DNA of 64,000 nucleotides from Flavobacterium sp. GT3R68 (GTDB taxonomy: Bacteria; Bacteroidota; Bacteroidia; Flavobacteriales; Flavobacteriaceae). The DNA lies in the NCBI RefSeq assembly GCF_007109225.1, contig NZ_VJZK01000005.1, positions 1 to 64,000 of the forward strand. The letters run 5' to 3'. The notes beneath the pieces were generated by a model. It searched no databases. It was not told the DNA's origin and saw only the letters and a program-made list of their open reading frames with translations. Shown in pieces: positions 49,257 through 58,701 of this stretch; position 1 is the first letter of the stretch, and each line of letters starts with the position of its first letter. Made by a program: the position numbers and the translations under genes.

Positions 49257-50885
49257 TTATTCTCCTAAAAATGGATATCTGTAATCTTCCGGAGTAACAA
49301 ATGTTTCTTTGATAGTTCTTGGCGAAGCCCAACGCAATAAGTTCAGTGCAGAACCTGCTTTGTCATTGGTTCCTGAAGCTCTTGCGCCACCAAAAGGCTG
49401 CATTCCTACCACAGCTCCTGTTGGTTTGTCGTTGATGTAGAAATTCCCTGCGGCATTTTGCAAAGCAATAGTTGCCTGCTCAACAGCGTAACGGTCCTGG
49501 CTGAAAATGGCACCAGTCAATGCGTATTCAGAAGTAGTGTCTACCAAATGTAAAGTATCTTCCCACTGGGCATCTTCATAAACATAAATGGTCATTACGG
49601 GCCCGAACAATTCCGTTTCCATCGTGGTGTATTTTGGATTGGTGGTCACGATAATCGTAGGCTCAATGAAGTATCCAACGGATTTGTCGTAATTTCCACC
49701 CACGATAATTTCTGCCTCGTCGTCTTTTTTCGCCTGATCAATATAACTGGCCAATTTATCAAAAGAACCTTCGTGGATAACCGCTGTGATAAAGTTTCCG
49801 AAATCTTCCGGAGAACCCATTTTCATGGATTTTACATCTCTAATTAATTGCTCTTTCACTGCCGGCCATAAACTTTGCGGGATATAGGCTCGTGATGCAG
49901 CCGAACATTTTTGACCCTGGAACTCGAAAGCCCCACGTACAATTCCGGTTGCCACTTGTTTTACGTTGGCGCTTGGATGTGCCACAACAAAATCCTTACC
50001 ACCAGTTTCCCCAACAATTCTAGGATATGTTTTATAGTGGTGGATGTTCGTACCGATTTTTGCCCAAATATCTTTGAATACATGAGTAGAACCTGTAAAG
50101 TGGATTCCAGCGAAATCACGGCTTGCCAATACGGTATTGGTAATCATTTCGGCATCGCCAAAAACAACATTGATTACTCCATCAGGAACTCCAGCTTCTT
50201 TGAAAACATCGATAATGATCTTTGCTGAAAATATTTGACTGTCGCTTGGTTTCCAAACCACCACATTTCCCATCATCGCTGCACTGGCAGGTAAATTGGC
50301 GGCAATAGCAGTAAAGTTGAAAGGAGTAATTGCGTAAACAAAACCTTCCAAAGGACGGTACTCCAAACGATTCCATACAGCAGAATCAGATTTTGGCTGA
50401 TCGTTGTAGATTTGTGTCATGAATTCCACGTTATAACGTAAGAAGTCAATCAATTCGCAGGAAGCATCAATTTCTGCCTGAAAAATATTTTTAGATTGTG
50501 CAATCATTGTTGCAGCATTGATTCTTGCTCTGTATGGTCCGGCAATCAACTCGGCAGCTTTAAGGAAAATAGCACCTCTTTGTTCCCAGGCCATGTTTGC
50601 CCATTTTGTTTTTGCCTCCAATGCATTGGAAATCGCTTTTTCAACATGGGATCTTTCGGCTAAATGGTACGTTCCAACGATGTGTTTGTGATCGTGAGGT
50701 GCGGTCATATTACGGGTATTCCCAGTTCTGATTTCTTCACTTCCAATATATAGGGGAACATCAATTTTAGAATTCCACATTTGTTTGTAAGCAGCCAGAA
50801 CAGCAGCTTTTTCAGGTGAATTGGGAGCGTATGATTTTACGGGTTCGTTTACCGATTTTGGTACATGAAAAAAACCTTTTAACAT
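49257..50885 (-). CDS. pruA: L-glutamate gamma-semialdehyde dehydrogenase (P5C dehydrogenase)
   Basis: Oxidises glutamate gamma-semialdehyde to glutamate in proline and ornithine catabolism, using NAD. The 542-residue aldehyde-dehydrogenase-fold protein has EGFVYAITPFNFTAI, WKPSDSQIF, GIHFTGSTHVF, the general base in GETGGKDFV, the catalytic Cys in FEFQGQKCSAASRAY, and TGPVMT-like ELFGPVMTIYVYED. It is of the single-domain type, without the proline dehydrogenase domain of PutA. I use ATG 50885 (MLKGFFHVPKSVNEPV), the family start. Confidence 0.95.
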   Translation of the reverse strand: MLKGFFHVPKSVNEPVKSYAPNSPEKAAVLAAYKQMWNSKIDVPLYIGSEEIRTGNTRNMTAPHDHKHIVGTYHLAERSHVEKAISNALEAKTKWANMAWEQRGAIFLKAAELIAGPYRARINAATMIAQSKNIFQAEIDASCELIDFLRYNVEFMTQIYNDQPKSDSAVWNRLEYRPLEGFVYAITPFNFTAIAANLPASAAMMGNVVVWKPSDSQIFSAKIIIDVFKEAGVPDGVINVVFGDAEMITNTVLASRDFAGIHFTGSTHVFKDIWAKIGTNIHHYKTYPRIVGETGGKDFVVAHPSANVKQVATGIVRGAFEFQGQKCSAASRAYIPQSLWPAVKEQLIRDVKSMKMGSPEDFGNFITAVIHEGSFDKLASYIDQAKKDDEAEIIVGGNYDKSVGYFIEPTIIVTTNPKYTTMETELFGPVMTIYVYEDAQWEDTLHLVDTTSEYALTGAIFSQDRYAVEQATIALQNAAGNFYINDKPTGAVVGMQPFGGARASGTNDKAGSALNLLRWASPRTIKETFVTPEDYRYPFLGE

Positions 50886-50935
50886 AATTGAGAGTTTAAG
50901 GATGAAAGATATAGACATAATTTATTTATGCGGCA

Positions 50936-50943
50936 CAAAAGTA
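50936..50943 (-). promoter_or_regulatory. -7 box for pruA
   Basis: Minus-strand TACTTTTG is an exact TAnnTTTG, 50 bp before the pruA ATG. Confidence 0.6.
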
Positions 50944-51067
50944 CAAAGGATGTTTTAAATATATCCTAACATAAATATAAAAAGTAACTGTTGATTCTAA
51001 ATATTCCAAAAGTTAATTTTTTTTCATGCCCCGAACTATTTTCGTAATTTTATTAAAATTGAAACCA

Positions 51068-52087
51068 ATGAAAATCCCATTATTGGCATTTAATGACAAA
51101 GGCATATACTGCCAACAGGCAGACGTTTACCTGGATCCATGGCGTCCGGTAACGAATGCAATAATCAGTCACGGTCACGCCGACCATTCCCGCTGGGGAC
51201 ACAAAAATTATATCACCCATCATACTAATGTTCCAATTATCCGGCATCGCTTGGGCGAAATAAATGTAACAGGCAAAGATTGGAATGAAACTTTTGTAAT
51301 CAACAATGTGAAATTTTCGCTGCATCCTGCAGGACATATTATTGGAAGTGCACAAATACGGGTTGAACATAAAGACGAAGTATGGGTTTTCACTGGGGAT
51401 TATAAAACTGAAGATGACGGAATTGCCGTCCCTTATGAGGTCGTAAAATGCAATGCTTTTATTACCGAATGCACTTTTGGCCTGCCCGCTTTCAAATGGC
51501 AGCCGCAAGCGGAGGTGATGGAAGACATCAATAACTGGTGGATGGAAAACAAAGCAGAAGGAAAAACTTCAGTTCTTTTTGGATATTCTCTTGGTAAGGC
51601 GCAACGGCTTTTAAAATATCTTAATCCTGAAATTGGAACAATCTTTACTCACGGAGCAATAGAAAATATGACAGAAGTCATCCGGCCAATGGTAGATTTA
51701 CCCCCAACTGTCCGAATTACAAAAGAAACTAAAAAAGATGCATTTACTGGGAATATGGTTCTGGCACCACCAAGTGCCCACGGAAGTATCTGGATACGTA
51801 AAATGACCCCTTTTGTGACTGGTTCTGCCAGTGGATGGATGGCTTTTCGCGGAGGAAGACGCCGACGTGCAATAGACAAGGGCTTTGTTTTAAGTGATCA
51901 TTGCGACTGGTACGGATTACTGGACAGCATAAAAGCAACCGGTGCCGAAAAGATAATTTGTACCCACGGATATACAGATATTCTTTCCAAATATCTCATC
52001 GAACTGGGTTATGATGCACGAACTGCCCATACCCAATATGAAGAAGACGAAATGGACACCAAGAAAGAAATGGAGGAGGAATTATGA
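51068..52087 (+). CDS. Ligase-associated DNA damage response exonuclease (MBL/beta-CASP)
   Basis: A 339-residue metallo-beta-lactamase/beta-CASP nuclease of the SNM1/Artemis type. The metal motifs are ISHGHADHSRWG (HxHxDH) and HPAGHIIGSAQI, then FTGDYKTED. A beta-CASP region follows with FGYSLGKAQRLLKYL and, near the end, LSDHCDWYGLL and CTHGYTD. The start ATG 51068 is the one that fits the domain; an ATG at 51026 would add an unlikely tail. It is the first of four genes of a repair operon and overlaps the ligase gene by 4 bp (ATGA). Confidence 0.93.
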   Translation: MKIPLLAFNDKGIYCQQADVYLDPWRPVTNAIISHGHADHSRWGHKNYITHHTNVPIIRHRLGEINVTGKDWNETFVINNVKFSLHPAGHIIGSAQIRVEHKDEVWVFTGDYKTEDDGIAVPYEVVKCNAFITECTFGLPAFKWQPQAEVMEDINNWWMENKAEGKTSVLFGYSLGKAQRLLKYLNPEIGTIFTHGAIENMTEVIRPMVDLPPTVRITKETKKDAFTGNMVLAPPSAHGSIWIRKMTPFVTGSASGWMAFRGGRRRRAIDKGFVLSDHCDWYGLLDSIKATGAEKIICTHGYTDILSKYLIELGYDARTAHTQYEEDEMDTKKEMEEEL

Positions 52088-53685
52088 AAAATTTTGCCGA
52101 ACTCATAAAAGCCCTCGACAGCTCCAATAAAACTTCTGCGAAAGTAGGCGCTTTGACTATTTATTTCCAAACAGCAAGTGATACCGATAAGGTTTGGGCC
52201 ATAGCGATACTTTCCCATCGCCGTCCGCCAAGACCTGTTAATACTACTTTGCTGCGGCTTTGGGCCAATGAACTGGCGCAGATTCCGTTATGGCTTTTTG
52301 AGGAAAGCTACCATATTGTTGGCGATCTTGCAGAAACTATTGCGCTTATTATTCCGGCTTCAAAAGAGCATTCCGATAAAAGCCTTACCGAATTCGTAAA
52401 GGAAATAATTGCCCTGAAAAAAAAATCTGATGGAGACAAAAGAGCCTATCTTCACGAAAATTGGCTTGCCCTGAATTACTATGAACGTTTTGTTTTTACC
52501 AAATTAATTACAGGAAGTCTTCGCATTGGCGTAAGCCAGAAATTGATGATGCGCGCTTTATCAAAAGCTGAGAATATCGATGAAGACTTATTAGCCCACA
52601 AGCTGATGGGGGATTGGAATCCGGACACCATTACTTTCCAGGAATTGGTCCGGGATGAAAAAAGCGGGGATTATCTTTCGAAGCCCTTTCCATTTTATCT
52701 CGCGTATCCAATAGAAGGGGAAATTGCGAATCTCGGTGAACCCGAAGACTGGAGCGCAGAACACAAATGGGATGGCATCCGTTCCCAAACCATTATTCGG
52801 GGAAATGAAATTTATGTATGGAGCCGCGGGGAAGAATTGGTAACCGATAAATATCCTGAATTCCGTTCCTTTATTGGAGTAATTCCCGATGGAACGGTGG
52901 TTGATGCGGAAATCCTGCCTTTTCTGGATGGCGAAATCGGCACATTCAATGATTTACAAACCCGGATTGGACGTAAAACCACCTCTGCCGCATTATTAAA
53001 AAAAACTCCGGTAATTCTAAAAGCCTACGATTTGCTGGAATGGAATGGCGTTGATTTGAGAAACCAACCATTTATGGAAAGGCGACTCTTGTTAGAAAAA
53101 CTTTACGACAGCATAAAATCCCAAAAAATCCCTTTTCATATTTCTGAACGGTTTTCATTTACTTCCTGGGACGAGGTAATCGCAGAGAGAATGCGCTCCC
53201 GCGAGATGAAAAGCGAAGGCCTGATGCTGAAAAGAAAGGATTCTCCTTATCTGGTCGGCCGAAAAAAAGGCGACTGGTGGAAATGGAAACTTGAGCCTTT
53301 GGTCATTGACGCGGTTTTGACTTATGCAATGCGGGGCCACGGCCGAAGATCAAATTTATTCACAGATTACACTTTCGCCTTATGGCAGACCACTGAAAAT
53401 GGCGAGAAAGAGCTTGTCACCTTCGCCAAAGCATATTCGGGTTTGACCGATGCGGAATTCCGGCAGGTCGATGATTGGATAAAGAAGAATACCTTGGAAA
53501 AATTTGGTCCCGTAAGAAGCGTTACGCCAACATTGGTTTTTGAAATCGGCTTTGAAGGGATTGCACTTTCAAAAAGACACAAAAGCGGAATTGCTACGCG
53601 TTTTCCCCGAATTTTAAGATGGCGACAGGACAAGAAAATTGAAGAAGCTAATACCATACAAGATTTAAAAGATATGATTATATAA
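52084..53685 (+). CDS. ATP-dependent DNA ligase (repair-operon type)
   Basis: A 533-residue ATP-dependent ligase, distinct from the housekeeping NAD-dependent LigA. An N-terminal helical DNA-binding domain covers about 1-200. The adenylation domain follows, with the AMP-accepting Lys at about 228 in AEHKWDGIRSQ (motif I). SRGEELVTDKYPEF is motif Ia/III, KSEGLMLKRKDSPY is motif IV, and DWWKWK is motif V. A C-terminal OB domain with ITRFPRILRWRQDK-like end is also present. It overlaps the upstream exonuclease gene by 4 bp and the helicase gene by 1 bp (TAATG). This tight coupling suggests joint production. Confidence 0.94.
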   Translation: MKNFAELIKALDSSNKTSAKVGALTIYFQTASDTDKVWAIAILSHRRPPRPVNTTLLRLWANELAQIPLWLFEESYHIVGDLAETIALIIPASKEHSDKSLTEFVKEIIALKKKSDGDKRAYLHENWLALNYYERFVFTKLITGSLRIGVSQKLMMRALSKAENIDEDLLAHKLMGDWNPDTITFQELVRDEKSGDYLSKPFPFYLAYPIEGEIANLGEPEDWSAEHKWDGIRSQTIIRGNEIYVWSRGEELVTDKYPEFRSFIGVIPDGTVVDAEILPFLDGEIGTFNDLQTRIGRKTTSAALLKKTPVILKAYDLLEWNGVDLRNQPFMERRLLLEKLYDSIKSQKIPFHISERFSFTSWDEVIAERMRSREMKSEGLMLKRKDSPYLVGRKKGDWWKWKLEPLVIDAVLTYAMRGHGRRSNLFTDYTFALWQTTENGEKELVTFAKAYSGLTDAEFRQVDDWIKKNTLEKFGPVRSVTPTLVFEIGFEGIALSKRHKSGIATRFPRILRWRQDKKIEEANTIQDLKDMII

Positions 53686-56153
53686 TGAACAGGGAGCAAC
53701 TCATTGGCCTTGCCGAAAGCTGGTTTAAAGACCAGGGGTGGCATTCTTTTCCGTTTCAGAAAGAAACATGGAGGGCATTTCTGCAAGGCAAAAATGGTTT
53801 GCTGAATGCACCTACAGGCAGCGGAAAAACCTATGCGTTATGGATTCCAATAATTTTGGAATACATCAAAAACAATCCGGATTACACTAAAAAACATAAA
53901 ATAGGGCTCAAAGCAATATGGATTACGCCATTACGAGCCTTGTCCGTAGAAATAAAGCAGGCCGCTGAAAGGGTAGTGGCAGATTTGGATATACCATTGA
54001 CTGCAGGAATTCGTTCCGGCGATACGTCGCAAAGCGAACGTACCCAACAAAAAAAAAAGATGCCCGATTTGCTGATTACAACTCCCGAAAGTTTACACTT
54101 AATGTTGGCTTCGAAAGGCTATGAGAAAGTTTTTGAAGGCTGTACAGCAATCATTATTGACGAATGGCACGAATTATTGGGAACAAAACGGGGCGTACAA
54201 ACAGAGCTGGCATTGAGCCGATTAAAATCGATAGCTCCCAAAATGCGCATTTGGGGAATTTCGGCAACGATTGGGAATATGGAACAGGCGCAGGAGGTAT
54301 TGCTCGGAATGGATTCAGATGCCTGTAAGAATTCGGTTTTGATCCGTGCAAACATCAAAAAAAAGATAAAAGTCATTTCTATAATCCCGGAAAAAATGGA
54401 AAGTTATCCCTGGCGCGGTCATATGGGATTGCATTTGATCGATGAGGTTGCGCAAATTATCCGGAAGAGCAGAACCACCCTGATTTTTACAAACGTGCGT
54501 TCTTCGTGTGAGATTTGGTTTCAGCGGTTACTCGAAAATTATCCGGAATTTGCCGGCGTAATGGCAATGCATCATGGTAGTATCAATCGGGAAACACGGC
54601 TTTGGGTGGAGCAGGCCATAAGAAATGAAGAACTCAAAGTGGTGGTCTGTACTTCGAGCCTGGACTTGGGCGTCGATTTTGCGCCCGTGGAAACCATTAT
54701 CCAGATTGGCGGACCAAAAGGGATAGCCCGATTTCTGCAACGGGCTGGAAGAAGCGGCCATCAGCCGGGAAAAGAGAGTGTGATCTATTTCCTTGCCACC
54801 CACGCGATAGAACTGATTGAATCCTCTGCGTTGAAAAGGGCGGTAGAAGAAACCGTCGTTGAGGATAGGATTCCATACTTAAACAGTTGGGATGTTTTGG
54901 TGCAATACCTGAATACATTAGCAGTTTCGGACGGTTTTTATCCTGATGAAATTTTTGAAGAAGTAAAAAAAACCTTTTGTTATCAGGCCATTACTAAGGA
55001 AAACTGGAACTGGATACTGAATTTTATTTCAAAAGGAAGCCAAAGTTTACAAGCATATGACGAATATAAAAAGGTCGAAATAGAGGCGGATGGATTATTT
55101 AAAATACACAGCCGTTCCACTGCCATGCACCACCGGATGCAGATCGGTACCATTGTAGGGGATTCGGTTTTAAATGTAAAATTTTTGGGCGGCGGCTATA
55201 TCGGAAGTGTCGAAGAACGTTTCATATCCAGTTTAAAACCCGGTGACACTTTTACTTTTGCCGGAAAAAATCTCGAATTGTTTTCTGTACGGAATATGCA
55301 GGTGTTGGTCAAAAAAGCGCAAACTACAAAAACTTCGCGTTTTGCAAGCTGGATGGGTGGCAGAATGACCTTATCCGCTCCAATGAGTGAACTGTTACGA
55401 CAGGAATTATACAAAGCGAATACAGACAAGCTAACCCCGGAATTAAAAGCATTGGCTCCTGTTTTCAAAAGACAGAGAAAAGAATCGATTGTTCCTGGTG
55501 ATGATGAATTCCTTATTGAAACCTTTAAAACCCGTGAAGGGTTCCACGCCATTTTTTATCCTTTTGAAGGACGATTTGTACACGAGGCATTGGCAAGTTT
55601 GCTGGCGTACAGAATCAGTCTGCTATCACCAATAAGTTTTTCCCTGGCGTATAATGATTATGGTTTTGAACTTTTGTCTGATCAGGAAATAAATATGGAA
55701 GACGTATTGGATAATAATTTATTCACCGTGTCACATTTACATTCGGATTTGCAGACCAGCCTGAATTCAACCGAAATGGCGAAAAGAAAATTTCGGGACA
55801 TTGCCGTAATTGCCGGTTTGGTTTTTACAGGATATCCGGGAAAAATTATCAAGACCAAACATTTGCAAAGCAGTTCCCAGTTGCTTTTTGAGGTTTTTAA
55901 GGAGTATGAACCCGATAATTTACTGTATCTTCAATCGTATAGGGAAACATTTGAACATCAGTTGGAAGAAGGTAGGCTGACAATCGCATTGAAAAGAATT
56001 GAAAACCAAAAGATTGTGGTGAAACAATGCCAGAAACCAACGCCTTTTAGCTTCCCGATTATAACCGACCGGCTTCGGGAAAAATTATCAAGCGAAAGCC
56101 TTGCCGAAAGAATTAAAAAAATGACCGCTTCGTATATGAAAAATGAAAAATAA
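53685..56153 (+). CDS. Ligase-associated DNA damage response DEXH box helicase (Lhr-core type)
   Basis: A superfamily 2 3'-5' DNA helicase of 822 residues. Walker A is LNAPTGSGKTYALWIP (about 41-49). Motif Ia is ITPLRALSVEIKQA, motif II is IIIDEWHELLG (DEWH), and motif III is GISATIGN. The second RecA domain has FTNVRSSCEIW, CTSSLDLGVDF and QRAGRSGHQPG. The C-terminal part (about 420-822) matches the Lhr-specific WH/beta-barrel region, here shorter than mycobacterial Lhr. Homologues unwind 3'-tailed duplexes, including RNA:DNA hybrids. It is placed between the ligase and PdeM genes. Confidence 0.94.
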   Translation: MNREQLIGLAESWFKDQGWHSFPFQKETWRAFLQGKNGLLNAPTGSGKTYALWIPIILEYIKNNPDYTKKHKIGLKAIWITPLRALSVEIKQAAERVVADLDIPLTAGIRSGDTSQSERTQQKKKMPDLLITTPESLHLMLASKGYEKVFEGCTAIIIDEWHELLGTKRGVQTELALSRLKSIAPKMRIWGISATIGNMEQAQEVLLGMDSDACKNSVLIRANIKKKIKVISIIPEKMESYPWRGHMGLHLIDEVAQIIRKSRTTLIFTNVRSSCEIWFQRLLENYPEFAGVMAMHHGSINRETRLWVEQAIRNEELKVVVCTSSLDLGVDFAPVETIIQIGGPKGIARFLQRAGRSGHQPGKESVIYFLATHAIELIESSALKRAVEETVVEDRIPYLNSWDVLVQYLNTLAVSDGFYPDEIFEEVKKTFCYQAITKENWNWILNFISKGSQSLQAYDEYKKVEIEADGLFKIHSRSTAMHHRMQIGTIVGDSVLNVKFLGGGYIGSVEERFISSLKPGDTFTFAGKNLELFSVRNMQVLVKKAQTTKTSRFASWMGGRMTLSAPMSELLRQELYKANTDKLTPELKALAPVFKRQRKESIVPGDDEFLIETFKTREGFHAIFYPFEGRFVHEALASLLAYRISLLSPISFSLAYNDYGFELLSDQEINMEDVLDNNLFTVSHLHSDLQTSLNSTEMAKRKFRDIAVIAGLVFTGYPGKIIKTKHLQSSSQLLFEVFKEYEPDNLLYLQSYRETFEHQLEEGRLTIALKRIENQKIVVKQCQKPTPFSFPIITDRLREKLSSESLAERIKKMTASYMKNEK

Positions 56154-56155
56154 CC

Positions 56156-56791
56156 ATGCAGGTAACTATAAACAACCAGACTTTTACACTTCATTTTACT
56201 GGGGCAGTTTTTTGGCACGAACAAAATGTACTTCTGATTTCTGATTTGCATTTAGGTAAGGTTTCCCATTTTAGAAAGCATGGAGTCGCCATTCCCAAAA
56301 ATGCTGTGACTAAAAATTTTTCTCAACTCGATTTTGCAGTTGCTTTTTTTAATCCCGGAAAAGTAATATTTCTAGGAGATTTATTTCACAGTGCTATTAA
56401 TAGTGAATGGGAATTATTTCAGGGTTGGATGTTGTCAACTTCAATTGAAATCACTCTTATTGCAGGCAATCACGATATCATATCCCAAAATTTCTATACT
56501 GATATTGGAGTGCAAGTTTTTAATGAAATTGTAGCGGAAGGTTTTTTATTGACCCATTACCCGGAAGTAAGAGAAGGCTTTTTTAATTTCTGCGGGCACA
56601 TACATCCCGCAGTCAATATTTATGGAAAAGGGAGACAATCCATTAAATTGCCGTGTTTTTTTCAGAAAGAGCATCAGATGATTCTTCCGGCTTTCGGTGA
56701 ATTTACAGGCACTTTCGTAATAAACCCATCGGAAAATGATAACATTTATGTGATTGCAAAAAAAGAGGTAATGCTGATTTCTAAAGTTTAA
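56156..56791 (+). CDS. pdeM: Ligase-associated DNA damage response endonuclease PdeM
   Basis: A 211-residue calcineurin-like phosphoesterase. Metal-binding motifs are LISDLHLGKVSHFRKHG, VIFLGDLFHS, IAGNHDI and FCGHIHPAV, a full dimetal set. Family members named PdeM accompany the Lhr-type helicase and the ATP ligase in this operon. It is the last gene, 2 bp after the helicase stop, and its end overlaps the convergent apaG gene by 4 bp. Substrate specificity is inferred from the operon name and neighbours, not from sequence. Confidence 0.92.
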   Translation: MQVTINNQTFTLHFTGAVFWHEQNVLLISDLHLGKVSHFRKHGVAIPKNAVTKNFSQLDFAVAFFNPGKVIFLGDLFHSAINSEWELFQGWMLSTSIEITLIAGNHDIISQNFYTDIGVQVFNEIVAEGFLLTHYPEVREGFFNFCGHIHPAVNIYGKGRQSIKLPCFFQKEHQMILPAFGEFTGTFVINPSENDNIYVIAKKEVMLISKV

Positions 56792-57174
56792 TTCAATGCA
56801 AAAGGAGCACTCAATCTGAAGGTTGGCACAACCACACTAAAGTTTCGGGTAGACGTAAAGTTGACCATATTAAAATGACCGCGCATGGCACCAAATGGGG
56901 AGGATAGTAAACAACCGGAACTGTAAGTATGGGATTCTCCCGGCTTAAGGACCGGTTTTTTTCCAACAATTCCTTCTCCGTCGACAATCTCATTATAGTT
57001 TAGCGAGTCAAAAATTTCCCAATGACGGGAGATCAATTGAACGGAATCCTTACTGTGGTTTTCTATGGTCACTTCGTAACTAAAGGCGAAATGAATCTTG
57101 TAGTTCTTGAAGTACGTGCCTTCAAAACTAGTCAGAACCGAAATTTTTATACCTCTTGTAATTTGTGAAACCAT
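56788..57174 (-). CDS. apaG: ApaG domain protein
   Basis: A 128-residue immunoglobulin-like (fibronectin III-type) beta-sandwich protein with the ApaG signature: HFAFSYEVTIENHSKDSVQLISRHWEIFD, GEGIVGKKPVLKPGESHTYSSGC and MRGHFNMV. Loss in enterobacteria alters diadenosine tetraphosphate and Co/Mg handling. The biochemical role remains unclear. It is a single gene with a -7 box at 57211-57218, ending convergently on pdeM. Confidence 0.93.
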   Translation of the reverse strand: MVSQITRGIKISVLTSFEGTYFKNYKIHFAFSYEVTIENHSKDSVQLISRHWEIFDSLNYNEIVDGEGIVGKKPVLKPGESHTYSSGCLLSSPFGAMRGHFNMVNFTSTRNFSVVVPTFRLSAPFALN

Positions 57175-57210
57175 AATGGCTGGAATTGATAATGAGATTT
57201 ATCCTTATGC

Positions 57211-57218
57211 CAAATTTA
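57211..57218 (-). promoter_or_regulatory. -7 box for apaG
   Basis: Minus-strand TAAATTTG is an exact TAnnTTTG, 36 bp upstream of the apaG ATG. Confidence 0.5.
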
Positions 57219-57262
57219 CAAATTTTAGCAATGAGAAATACTTCTGGAGCCGATTTTTTTTG

Positions 57263-58525
57263 TTAGTTGGTGATATCGACCGAATTAGCAACGCCTTTTC
57301 CGATAACCCTGTCGTAACGCTGCCCGTTTAGACGGTAATATACGATAGCAAAATAATTGTTTTCCGTTTGGTAAAAATTTCCGTCGATGGCATTTTCAGC
57401 ATCAATCTGGCCATTTTTATCAGCGACAACATACTGGTAGTTGTTGAAACCCTGTTTCATCATGATTGCTTTCTCATACATGCCTTTTTCGGCATTATAG
57501 TCCATTTTATATTCCGGACTTAATGCATAATTATTAAACATCCCATTGATGTAAATATCTTTTTTACCATAATAAGCGGGAGCCGAAAGGGTAAAAAACA
57601 CCCAGGTATAATCGGATTCGATTTCATTTTTCTCCGCATTGAGATTATGAATTATGAAATTACCGTTGGTATCCGGAGCAAAAGTGTACGGATTGTTTGC
57701 CCTTGCAATATTGGCATATAAGTGGGAATTATACACGGTACTATTGGCATCAATTCGGGCTACATTATTGGTGGCTGCCCGGACGTCCTTGTTTTCAAAA
57801 TACAAAAATTCGTTTCCTGCCCAGAATTGCGTCTCGGCATCATATTTATAAATCAAATCGTTCCCAATGGTGTACATGGGTTTTATATTGGTAATTGCGG
57901 TATTGAACTGGCCGTTTTGCAGTAACATCACTTTTACGTTCTGCAAAGGGCTTTGAAACTGGATCGCATTGGAGGTAATGGCGAAATCGAGATTCTGTTT
58001 GTAATTGATGGTGCTGACAGTTCGGGATCTTTTTACCTGCATCGGTACATTCACCAAATCTTCATATAGAATGAATTTTCGTGAAAAAACCACTTCTTTA
58101 TCTTCATTCAAAACCTTGATTATGTAATTACCGCTGACCAACAATCGGGTGTTTCGGTTGGGAAGTGAAAGTCGGTAATGCGAATACAATTGCAATGTGT
58201 TGAAAGAATTGGAATACTCCTGGATGCGCTGCCCGTCAAAACCCTGAAGGTATTCCGTTTTTGATAAATCGGATGGCGTCCAGTCATAATTGCAGTGTAC
58301 AAACTCGTAATAATAGTTTGCCTCATTGCCAAAAAGGTCGTCAAATTCGAGACGGAAAGAATCCGTTAAACGAAAAAGCGGAATGGAATTTTGACCGTTT
58401 TGTACAAAAGCAACCGTTTTGATATTATACGGAGGTAGGACTTCAGTTTCTTTTTGGCTATAGCAATAATTAGAAATGAAACAGTTTATAATGAATAAAA
58501 TAATATACCGGAATTTTGTTTTCAT
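57263..58525 (-). CDS. T9SS plug-domain protein (DUF5103 family)
   Basis: A 420-residue exported protein with a signal peptide (FRYIILFIINCFISNYCYS). Beta-strand-rich features are KTVAFVQNGQNSIPLFRL, YYYEFVHCNYDWTPSDLSKTEYLQGFDG, YSHYRLSLPN and DKEVVFSRKFILYED, which match the DUF5103 family. That family was renamed after the plug protein seen on the unoccupied face of the T9SS translocon SprA/Sov. This fits the secretion genes elsewhere in the window. It is a single-gene unit between apaG and the divergent M16 protease gene. Confidence 0.85.
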   Translation of the reverse strand: MKTKFRYIILFIINCFISNYCYSQKETEVLPPYNIKTVAFVQNGQNSIPLFRLTDSFRLEFDDLFGNEANYYYEFVHCNYDWTPSDLSKTEYLQGFDGQRIQEYSNSFNTLQLYSHYRLSLPNRNTRLLVSGNYIIKVLNEDKEVVFSRKFILYEDLVNVPMQVKRSRTVSTINYKQNLDFAITSNAIQFQSPLQNVKVMLLQNGQFNTAITNIKPMYTIGNDLIYKYDAETQFWAGNEFLYFENKDVRAATNNVARIDANSTVYNSHLYANIARANNPYTFAPDTNGNFIIHNLNAEKNEIESDYTWVFFTLSAPAYYGKKDIYINGMFNNYALSPEYKMDYNAEKGMYEKAIMMKQGFNNYQYVVADKNGQIDAENAIDGNFYQTENNYFAIVYYRLNGQRYDRVIGKGVANSVDITN

Positions 58526-58672
58526 TTTGAACTAAAATTAAAAAAGGTAAATATAGGTAATTAACATTTGATTTTAAAAGCGTTACCTTTTCTTGTTAAA
58601 ACGAACATTTAAAATATGCGTAATTCCTGTTAATTTTTTTGTAATAAAATAAAATATTTTGAGTTATGTATT

Positions 58673-58680
58673 TAGTTTTG
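58673..58680 (+). promoter_or_regulatory. -7 box for the M16 protease gene
   Basis: TAGTTTTG is an exact TAnnTTTG, 21 bp before the ATG at 58702. No clear -33 TTG at the ideal distance. Confidence 0.5.
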
Positions 58681-58701
58681 CCAAAAATATAATTAAACTT
58701 T

